DNA of 16,916 nt from DASTCC01 sp035711465 (GTDB taxonomy: Bacteria > Acidobacteriota > Vicinamibacteria > Vicinamibacterales > SCN-69-37): the NCBI GenBank assembly GCA_035711465.1, contig DASTCC010000378.1, positions 1 to 16,916 on the forward strand, read 5' to 3'. The notes under the pieces are model-generated. The model was not told where the DNA came from, did not search any database, and saw only the letters and a list, made by a program, of their open reading frames with translations. Numbering within the stretch: position 1 is the first letter of the stretch; each line of letters begins with the position of its first letter. Shown here piece after piece: positions 7,373-13,691 of the stretch. The position numbers and the translations under genes were made by a program.

Positions 7373-8163
7373 CGAGTCCTGGAACCGGCGCGCTCGCCGG
7401 CCGCCATGCCGTGGTCACCGGCGGCAGCCGCGGCCTCGGCGCCACCATCGCCGAGGCCCTCGCCGCAAGGGGCGCCAGCGTCAGCATTCTCGGCCGCGAC
7501 CGGCAGGCGCTCGAGGCGCAGGTGGCGGTGTTGCGCCGGCATCAGCCGCGCGCCGAGGCTATCAGCTGCGACGTCGGCGATCCCGACCAGATCTCGCGCG
7601 CCTTCGCCGAGGCGGTCTCGCGTCTGGGCCCTGTCGAGATCCTCGTGAACAACGCCGGCCAGGGCGACGCGCGGCCGTTCGGCGACGTGACGCTTGCGGT
7701 GTGGAACCAGATGCTGGCGGTGAATCTGACCGGCGCGTTTCTGTGCACGCAGCACGTGCTGCCGGCGATGATCGCCGCCGGTTTCGGCCGCGTCGTCAAC
7801 ATCGCCTCGACCGCCGGCCTCAAGGGCTACACGCTGACCACGCCGTACTGCGCGTCGAAGCACGGGCTCGTCGGCCTCACCCGCGCACTCGCGGTCGAAA
7901 CCGCGAAAAGCGGCGTCACCATCAACGCGGTCTGCCCGGGCTACGTCGACGACACTGACATGCTGCGCGCCGCGGTCAGCCAGGTGATGCGGACCAAAGG
8001 CGAAAACGAAGCCGACGCGCGCAAGCGGCTGGCACGCGCCTCGCCGCGCGGCTGGCTGATCACGCGCGACGAGGTCGCCGATGCCGTTGCCTGGCTGTGT
8101 TCGCCCGGCGCTTCGGCGATTACCGGCCAGGCGATAGCAGTGGCCGCCGGGGAGGTCATGTGA
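7369..8163 (+). CDS. SDR-family NAD(P)-dependent oxidoreductase
   Basis: A 264-aa classical short-chain dehydrogenase. It has the cofactor motif TGGSRGLG (17-24), NNAG (94-97) and the catalytic Ser147, Tyr160 and Lys164 (YCASK). Its length is normal for the family. The ATG overlaps the preceding stop by 4 nt, and GAGGAAGG lies upstream at 7351-7358. In this operon it most plausibly acts on the oxo or hydroxy group of the ring intermediate, or on the 3-hydroxyacyl-CoA after ring opening, as a 3-hydroxyacyl-CoA dehydrogenase. Substrate and direction are inference. After the active site, residues about 192-230 form a longer substrate loop with charged runs. Confidence 0.88.
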   Translation: MTSPGTGALAGRHAVVTGGSRGLGATIAEALAARGASVSILGRDRQALEAQVAVLRRHQPRAEAISCDVGDPDQISRAFAEAVSRLGPVEILVNNAGQGDARPFGDVTLAVWNQMLAVNLTGAFLCTQHVLPAMIAAGFGRVVNIASTAGLKGYTLTTPYCASKHGLVGLTRALAVETAKSGVTINAVCPGYVDDTDMLRAAVSQVMRTKGENEADARKRLARASPRGWLITRDEVADAVAWLCSPGASAITGQAIAVAAGEVM

Positions 8164-8981
8164 TCGACGCCGGCTTCACTCCGGCGCATTTTCGCTGGGC
8201 CGTCGCCGATCGCGTCGCGACGATCACGCTCGATCGGCCGGATCGCAAGAACCCGCTGACCTTCGACTCGTATCGCGAGCTCACCGACACCTTCGCGTCG
8301 CTCGCCGATACTCCCGCCGTGCGCGCCATCGTGATGACCGGCGCCGGCGGCAACTTCTGCTCCGGCGGCGACGTCCACGAGATCATCGGCCCGCTCGTCG
8401 AGATGCGCGATCGCGGCGACACCGCCGGCCTGCTCCGCTTCACGACGATGACGGGCGCATTGGTGAAAGCCATGCGGAAGTGCCCGCAGCCGATCGTCGC
8501 GGCCGTCGACGGCGTCTGCGCCGGCGCCGGCGCGATCCTGGCGATGGCGAGCGACCTCCGCCTCGGCACCGCGCGGAGCAAGGTCGGCTTCCTGTTCGTG
8601 CGCGTCGGTCTGTCGGGCGCAGACATGGGCGCCTGCGCGCTGCTGCCCAGGCTCATCGGCCAAGGCCGCGCCAGCGAGCTGCTCTACACCGGCCGGTTCA
8701 TGGACGGCGCCGAAGCGGAACGCTGGGGCTTCTACAACCGGCTGGCCGATCCGGACGTCCTGCTCGGCGACGCCACCGCGCTGGCGAAGGCGCTCGCCGA
8801 CGGACCGATGATCGCGCACGCCACGACCAAACGCTGTCTGCACGACGAGTGGGATCTCGGCGTCGATGCGGCGATCGATCTCGAAGCGCGGGCGCAGGCC
8901 GACTGCATGACGACCAACGACTTCGCCCGCGCCTACCGCGCCTTCGTCGCCAAGACGCCGCCGGTCTTCGAAGGCGACTGA
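8160..8981 (+). CDS. Crotonase-superfamily (enoyl-CoA hydratase-like) protein lacking both catalytic Glu
   Basis: A 273-aa crotonase-fold protein starting at GTG 8160, which overlaps the SDR stop (GTGA) with GGAGG upstream. This start is preferred over the longer frame from 8097, which would overlap the SDR further. The acyl-CoA binding and oxyanion-hole segments are clear: TGAGGNFCSGGD (60-71) and GVCAGAGAILAMASD (118-132). By my hand alignment to rat crotonase, the Glu144 position is Ile126 and the Glu164 position is Phe146, so ordinary hydratase chemistry is doubtful. The segment GLSGADMGACALLPRLIG keeps Asp155, near the position of the nucleophilic Asp of 4-chlorobenzoyl-CoA dehalogenase. 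In this pathway it could be the ring-opening or hydrolytic step and not a simple hydratase, which is inference. The stop is 2 nt before the next gene. Confidence 0.85.
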   Translation: MIDAGFTPAHFRWAVADRVATITLDRPDRKNPLTFDSYRELTDTFASLADTPAVRAIVMTGAGGNFCSGGDVHEIIGPLVEMRDRGDTAGLLRFTTMTGALVKAMRKCPQPIVAAVDGVCAGAGAILAMASDLRLGTARSKVGFLFVRVGLSGADMGACALLPRLIGQGRASELLYTGRFMDGAEAERWGFYNRLADPDVLLGDATALAKALADGPMIAHATTKRCLHDEWDLGVDAAIDLEARAQADCMTTNDFARAYRAFVAKTPPVFEGD

Positions 8982-8983
8982 CG

Positions 8984-10129
8984 ATGGCCGACCGCAGTTT
9001 CCTCGACTGGCCGTTCTTCGACGACGCGCATCGGACGCTGCACCGCGACGTGGCGAGCTGGCGCGATCGGTCGCTGCGACTCGAGGACGAAGCCGATCCC
9101 TTCTCGGCGTGCCGCGCCTACGTCGCCCAGCTCGGCGCGGCTGGGTGGACCACGTACGCGACTCCCGCGGGCGCCGGCTCGTCGATCGACCTCCGATCCA
9201 TCTGCCTGATTCGCGAGACGCTGGCCTACGCGTCGGGCCTCGCCGAGTTCGCCTTCGCCATGCAGGGCCTCGGCGCCGGGCCGATCTCGTTGTTCGGATC
9301 CGAGGCGCTGAAGCGCCGCTACCTGCCGGACGTCGCCGCCGGCCGGTCGATCGCGGCGTTCGCGATCTCCGAAGCCGACGCCGGCTCGGATCTCTCGGCG
9401 ATGAAGACCACGGCGCGCCGCGACGGCGACGCCATCGTCATCGACGGCGAGAAGACGTGGATCTCGAACGCTGGCATCGCGAGCCACTACGTCGTCTTCT
9501 GCCGCTGGCCCGAAGGCGGCGATCGCGCCTTCACCGCCGTCGTCGTCGACGCCGGCACGCCAGGGCTTCAGGTGAGCCGGACGATTCAGGTGATCGCGCC
9601 GCATCCGCTCGGCACGATCGCGTTCACGACCTGCCGGGTCCCCATCGAACAGATCGTCGGCGAGCCGGGCAAGGGCATGGGCGTTGCGCTGGGGACTCTG
9701 GATCTGTTCCGCACGACGGTCGGGGCCGCCGCGCTCGGCTTCGCCCGCCGGGCGTTCGACGACGCGGTGCGCCATGTGAAGGCGCGCGTCCAGTTCGGCA
9801 AGCCGCTCGCCGAGTTCCAGCTGACGCAGGCGCGGCTCGCTGACATGGCGGCGGCGATCGATGCCGCGGCCCTGCTGGTCTACCGCGCCGCCTGGACGCG
9901 CGACCGCGGCGCTCCGCGAATCACGCGCGAGGCGGCGATGGCCAAGCTGGTGGCGACCGAGGCGGCGCAGCAGGTGATCGACGCGGCACTGCAGCTCTTC
10001 GGCGGGCGCGGCGTGGTCCACGGCGAGGCCGTCGAGCGTCTCTACCGCGAGATCCGCGCGCTTCGCATCTACGAGGGCACGAGCGAGATTCAGAAGCTCG
10101 TCATCGCCGGGCAGGTGCTGCGTGACTGA
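8984..10129 (+). CDS. Acyl-CoA dehydrogenase
   Basis: A 381-aa protein of the normal acyl-CoA dehydrogenase length. It has the FAD/substrate motif AFAISEADAGSD, the second signature KTWISNAGIASHY, a C-terminal four-helix region with VQFGKPLAEFQ, QLFGGRGVVHGE and the terminal RIYEGTSEIQKLVIA. Glu364 (YEGT) matches the catalytic base of medium-chain acyl-CoA dehydrogenase, so the enzyme looks active. It would oxidise a saturated acyl-CoA bond at the alpha-beta position and pass electrons to ETF; no etf genes are in the window. It starts 2 nt after the crotonase stop and overlaps the ligase gene by 8 nt. The exact substrate, either a cyclic or an opened dicarboxylic CoA ester, is unknown. Confidence 0.9.
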   Translation: MADRSFLDWPFFDDAHRTLHRDVASWRDRSLRLEDEADPFSACRAYVAQLGAAGWTTYATPAGAGSSIDLRSICLIRETLAYASGLAEFAFAMQGLGAGPISLFGSEALKRRYLPDVAAGRSIAAFAISEADAGSDLSAMKTTARRDGDAIVIDGEKTWISNAGIASHYVVFCRWPEGGDRAFTAVVVDAGTPGLQVSRTIQVIAPHPLGTIAFTTCRVPIEQIVGEPGKGMGVALGTLDLFRTTVGAAALGFARRAFDDAVRHVKARVQFGKPLAEFQLTQARLADMAAAIDAAALLVYRAAWTRDRGAPRITREAAMAKLVATEAAQQVIDAALQLFGGRGVVHGEAVERLYREIRALRIYEGTSEIQKLVIAGQVLRD

Positions 10130-11765
10130 GGGCCGCCATTCCGCGCACGAGGATACGTACGTCCGTGATCATCTGCCGCCGCGCGAGCTGTGGCCGGAGA
10201 TGCCGGTCGCGCCGCCGCTGACGCTCGACTATCCGCCGGCGTTCAACGCCGCCGTCGAGCTGCTCGATCGCTGGGTCGCGGCGGGGCAAGGCCGCCGCAT
10301 CGCGTTGCGGCACGCCGCCGGTGACTGGACCTATCAGCGGCTGTTCGACACCGCCAACCGGATCGCCAACGTGCTCGTCGACGACCTCGACGTCCTGCCC
10401 GGCACGCGCGTCCTGCTGCGGGCACCGAATCATCCGATGCTGGTCGCGTGCTGGTTCGCGGTGCTCAAGGCCGGCGCGATTGCGGTGTCGACGATGCCCC
10501 TGCTGCGCGTGCGCGAGCTCACCGACATCATCCAGAAGGCGAACGTCTCGGTGGCGCTGACTGACGCCTCGGTGGCCGTCGATCTGGAGACTGCGCTGGC
10601 ATCACGGCCGGCGGCCAGGCTGATGCGCTTCATCTCGCATCTGCCGGATTCGCTCGAATCACGCATCCTTAGCGAGCCGCCGCACTTCCACAACGTCGTC
10701 ACCGCCGCTGACGACCCGGCCATCGTCGCGTTCACCTCCGGCACGACTGGCCGCAGCAAGGGCACGGTGCACACGCATCGGGACCTGCTCGCGGTGACCG
10801 ACACCTACGGTCGGCACGTGCTTCGCGCCGAGCCGGGCGACATCTTCATCGGATCGCCGCCGCTCGCGTTCACCTACGCGCTCGGCGGCCTGGTGCTGTT
10901 CCCGATGCGCATCGGCGCGTCGACGGTTCTGATCGAGCAGATTACGCCGCCGCTGCTGCTCGAAGGCATCGCCGCGCATCGCGCGACGATCGTCTTCACC
11001 TCGCCGACCGGCTACCGGGCGATGCTGCCGCGCGTGCGCGAATTCGACGTCTCGTCGCTGCGCAAGTGCATCTCGGCCGGCGAGACGCTGCCGGCGGCCA
11101 CCTTCGAGGCCTGGCTCGACGCCACCGGCATCCGGCTGATGGACGGCATCGGCTCGACCGAGATGCTGCACATGTTCATCGCCTGCGAGGACAAGGACGC
11201 GCGAGCCGGATCGACCGGCCGGGTCGTGCCCGGATATCGCGCGAAGATCGTCGACGACGACGGCCGCGAGGTGCCGCGCGGGACGATCGGCAGACTGGCC
11301 GTCTCCGGTCCGACCGGCTGCCGCTATCTCGACGACCTCGAGAACCAGCGCAAGTACGTGCAGCACGGCTGGAACCTCACCGGCGACGCCTATCTGCAGG
11401 ACGCCGACGGCTACTTCCATTACCAGTCGCGCACGGACGATATGATCATCACCGCCGGCTACAACGTCTCCGGCCACGAGGTCGAGAACGTCCTGCTGCA
11501 GCACGACGCGGTGGCGGAATGCGCGGTCGTCGGCATTCCGGACGAAGCTCGCGGCCAGCTCGTGAAGGCATTCGTCGTCCTGCGCGGCGGCGTCGCTCCA
11601 GCCGAGGCGCTGATCAAAACGCTGCAGGAGTACGTCAAGTCTCAGCTCGCGCCCTACAAGTACCCGCGTGCGATCGAGTTCGTGACCGCGCTGCCGCGGA
11701 CGCTCACGGGCAAGGTGCAACGATTCCGGTTGCGAGAGGGCGGCGATCGCCCGAAGGAGTCCTGA
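10122..11765 (+). CDS. abmG: Benzoate-family CoA ligase, probably 2-aminobenzoate-CoA ligase
   Basis: A 547-aa AMP-forming ligase that activates an aromatic acid with ATP and CoA. Motifs in order are the P-loop-like TSGTTGRSKG (205-214), the A5 region GIGSTEMLHMF (342-352), TGD (420-422), the YQSRTDDMI hinge (434-442) and the adenylation-supporting Lys531 in PRTLTGKVQR. GSTEMLHMF is characteristic of the benzoate and 2-aminobenzoate CoA ligase branch. It starts at GTG 10122, inside the end of the dehydrogenase gene, and its stop overlaps the next ATG by 1 nt (TGATG). It supplies the substrate for the first gene of the operon. Assignment to 2-aminobenzoate over benzoate or salicylate rests on the neighbours. 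The symbol follows the A. evansii gene as I remember it. Confidence 0.85.
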   Translation: MTEGRHSAHEDTYVRDHLPPRELWPEMPVAPPLTLDYPPAFNAAVELLDRWVAAGQGRRIALRHAAGDWTYQRLFDTANRIANVLVDDLDVLPGTRVLLRAPNHPMLVACWFAVLKAGAIAVSTMPLLRVRELTDIIQKANVSVALTDASVAVDLETALASRPAARLMRFISHLPDSLESRILSEPPHFHNVVTAADDPAIVAFTSGTTGRSKGTVHTHRDLLAVTDTYGRHVLRAEPGDIFIGSPPLAFTYALGGLVLFPMRIGASTVLIEQITPPLLLEGIAAHRATIVFTSPTGYRAMLPRVREFDVSSLRKCISAGETLPAATFEAWLDATGIRLMDGIGSTEMLHMFIACEDKDARAGSTGRVVPGYRAKIVDDDGREVPRGTIGRLAVSGPTGCRYLDDLENQRKYVQHGWNLTGDAYLQDADGYFHYQSRTDDMIITAGYNVSGHEVENVLLQHDAVAECAVVGIPDEARGQLVKAFVVLRGGVAPAEALIKTLQEYVKSQLAPYKYPRAIEFVTALPRTLTGKVQRFRLREGGDRPKES

Positions 11766-12181
11766 TGGCGAACGACACGGGTCTCGCCTTTCACGAGCCC
11801 GCCGGCTGGCCGCGGCCGAGCGGGTACGCGAACGCGGTAAGCGCGACGGGACGGACCGTGTTCATCGCCGGACAAGTCGGCTGGGATCCGGTCACCGGCC
11901 AGTTCCCAAGCCGCGACGTCGCCGTGCAGGTGCGGCAGGCGTTGAAGAACGTCGTCACCGCATTGGCCGCCGCCGGCGGCAAGCCGACCGACATCACCCG
12001 GCTGACGTGGTTCATCACCGATCGCGAAGCCTACATGGCCCATCGCGAAGCCATCGGCGTCTGCTACCGCGACGTCCTCGGACGTCACTTCCCCGCGATG
12101 TCGGTCGTCGTCGTGAAGGAACTGCTCGAGGCCGCGGCCCGGGTGGAGATTGAGGCGACGGCGGTGGTTGAGGGGGGATGA
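11765..12181 (+). CDS. RidA/YjgF/YER057c-family protein, non-canonical active site
   Basis: A 138-aa Rid-superfamily protein of standard length. It has AVSATGRTVFIAGQVGWDP near the N-terminus and a C-terminal VEIEATAVV strand. RidA enzymes hydrolyse reactive enamines and imines, releasing ammonia, as trimers. The canonical deaminase Arg (E. coli RidA Arg105, in an FPARS context) is replaced here by Met112 in FPAMSVVVV, placing it in an Arg-less branch whose activities are poorly known. The start overlaps the ligase stop, with AAGGAG at 11754-11759. As last gene of the operon it may promote deamination of the amino-cyclohexene intermediate or protect against a toxic enamine. An Arg-less member might use different chemistry. 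Confidence 0.88.
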   Translation: MANDTGLAFHEPAGWPRPSGYANAVSATGRTVFIAGQVGWDPVTGQFPSRDVAVQVRQALKNVVTALAAAGGKPTDITRLTWFITDREAYMAHREAIGVCYRDVLGRHFPAMSVVVVKELLEAAARVEIEATAVVEGG

Positions 12182-12390
12182 GTGCGGGAATCGCAAATCA
12201 GGTAGTCGCCTCGATCGGGGATCGCGGATCGGCGAATCGAGAATCGGGGAATCGGCTGACTAGGGCATGCAACAGCGGCACCGCTGTCCGCTACCATCGA
12301 TTGCCAGATTCGATTGCCAGATTCCCGATGGCCAGACCCGATTCCCCGATTACCAATCACGCGATTGTCGATTGCAGGTAGGATTCCGTG
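12182..12390. repeat. Intergenic cluster of short GATTG/AATCGG repeats
   Basis: This 209-bp gap is clearly richer in A and T than its surroundings and is made of variations on GAATCG, GATTGCCAG and CGATTCCC. A 13-bp unit, CGATTGCCAGATT, is perfectly tandem at 12298-12310 and 12311-12323. A 14-bp arm, AATCGGGGAATCGG (12242-12255), is the exact reverse complement of 12338-12351, so a long hairpin or cruciform with an 82-nt loop is possible. The operon ends just before it and the beta-barrel gene starts just after. I see no credible gene; the 67-codon frame at 12178-12381 is repeat sequence. Confidence 0.75.
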
Positions 12391-13497
12391 ATGCGCCCGA
12401 TTCGAATCGGCATCGCGGCCAGCCTCGTGGCCGCATTCCTCTCGGCGCCCGCGGTGGCGTGGGCGCAGGGATCGCAAGGCGGCCGATGGGAAATCGAAGG
12501 CGCCGGCGGCCTCATCTGGAACACGCGCACTGGCGACGGCGACCTGACGCTGCCGCCGCCGGGCCTGCCCATCGCGACGACGACGCCGATCGCGCCGAGC
12601 CGGCAGGTGCCGACGTGGTTCTTCGGCGATGGCGCGTCACTGCTCAACTCGGTCCTCGAAACCTTCGGCCTCGCGCCGCGCATTCAGCCGCTCGACGACG
12701 CGATTTCGAGACTGGCGACGTCGAAGTCGACGGCGTCGGTCGTCTCGGCGCGCGTGCGGCGCCGCATCAACGACAAGTTCGCCTTCGAGTTCAGCGCCGA
12801 CGTGCTCGCCGGATCGGCGGGATTCTCCGATGAGTTCATCGCCGCGCTCGGCGCCACCGGCGACAGCTTCCGTGCGGCGTTCGAGTCGTTGCTGACGACC
12901 GGACCGATCACCGACATCTCGTCGCGGGCGACGCATTCGGCGAGCGGCGGCTCGACGCGCGAGCTGGCGCTGACGGGATTGCTGGTGCAGACGCTCGGGT
13001 CGCCGGATGCCTCGTGGTCGCCGTACTTCACCGCCGGCGGCGGCATCACCCTGGGCACGAGCAACGACGCGTCGGCGACGATCGAGGGCGGCTATCGCTT
13101 CACGACGATCGGGGGCGTGCCGCAGGCGTCGTCGACGTTCGACGAGACCGACCGCGTCACCTTCCGTTTCGATCACCGCACCAGCTTCGTCGGCGTCGTC
13201 GGCGCCGGCGTGCGCCACGACTTCTCGCGGCGCTGGGGCCTCCGCCTCGACGGCCGCGTCTTCCTCGGCCGGAACAGCGCGACGGTCGAAGTCGACTCCG
13301 CGCCAGCGTTCGAGACCGCCAATCCCGGCGATTTCATCGAGACGTTCAGCAACCCGTCGATCCAGTTCAGCAACAACCCGTCGACTGGGCGTCAGTCCTC
13401 GCTGAGCGCGCCCGGACTCGACGGCTTCGAGATCGTCAAAGCCGATCGCTTTCAGGCGCGCGTACTTTTTACGGCGGGCGTGTTCGTGCGATTTTGA
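12391..13497 (+). CDS. Outer-membrane beta-barrel protein, function unknown
   Basis: A 368-aa exported protein. The signal peptide is residues 1-25, with likely cleavage after AWA (before QGSQGG). The mature chain has alternating strands such as RWEIEGAGGLIW, KFAFEFSADVLAG, SPYFTAGGGITLG, TSFVGVVGAGVRHDF and WGLRLDGRVFLG. It ends in RVLFTAGVFVRF, and a C-terminal Phe is the usual BAM-recognised end of outer-membrane barrels. The pattern fits an 8-12-stranded OmpA/OmpW-like barrel with a central helical or linker segment (about 85-175). I prefer ATG 12391 over the adjacent GTG 12388; AGGTAGGA lies upstream. It is co-directional with the aromatic operon but separated by 209 bp of repeats, so a role in aromatic uptake is only a guess. 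No family name was recognised. Confidence 0.8.
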   Translation: MRPIRIGIAASLVAAFLSAPAVAWAQGSQGGRWEIEGAGGLIWNTRTGDGDLTLPPPGLPIATTTPIAPSRQVPTWFFGDGASLLNSVLETFGLAPRIQPLDDAISRLATSKSTASVVSARVRRRINDKFAFEFSADVLAGSAGFSDEFIAALGATGDSFRAAFESLLTTGPITDISSRATHSASGGSTRELALTGLLVQTLGSPDASWSPYFTAGGGITLGTSNDASATIEGGYRFTTIGGVPQASSTFDETDRVTFRFDHRTSFVGVVGAGVRHDFSRRWGLRLDGRVFLGRNSATVEVDSAPAFETANPGDFIETFSNPSIQFSNNPSTGRQSSLSAPGLDGFEIVKADRFQARVLFTAGVFVRF

Positions 13498-13522
13498 GAC
13501 GGAAGTTCTTCGGCAGGCAGAT

Positions 13523-13670
13523 CAAGAGCTTCAACATGGAGGGCCATGGGGGGCCGTGGAGATCACAGGAGGCGCCTTCGGCGCTTCTTTGATCTCTCTG
13601 ATATAGGAGTCGCTACTGGTAGCTCCGGGCCTGATGGCGCTCCATGTTGGGAGCTCTTGGCGCTCAAGAG
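13523..13670. repeat. Structured intergenic element bounded by about 19-bp imperfect inverted repeats
   Basis: CAAGAGCT then CAACATGGAG (13523-13541) is mirrored by CTCCATGTTG then AGCTCTTG (13640-13659), with only the 1-2-nt junction mismatched. Inside lie a two-part hairpin (13559-13596) and GCTAC/GTAGC (13612-13623). Just beyond is CTCTTG/CAAGAG (13654-13670). Such nested complementarity over 150 bp resembles a mobile REP/MITE-like repeat or a structured RNA. It has no coding gene and sits between two convergent genes. I do not recognise the family. Confidence 0.65.
13559..13596. terminator. Large hairpin between convergent genes
   Basis: The outer stem GAGATCA (13559-13565) pairs with TGATCTC (13590-13596). 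The inner stem GAGGCGCC (13569-13576) pairs with GGCGCTTC (13580-13587), with one G-T wobble and a TTC loop. It lies 60 bp past the barrel-gene stop and 95 bp past the propeller-gene stop on the other strand. It could stop transcription from both sides, though no clear U-tract follows. It is also the core of the larger structured element. Confidence 0.45.
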
Positions 13671-13691
13671 TCTAAGACCAGCCCGCAGCGA

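Noticed and set aside
12178..12381. 67-codon plus-strand open frame after the RidA-like gene
   Set aside because: It is made entirely of the short GATTG/AATCG repeats and has no ribosome site of its own beyond the overlapping gene end.
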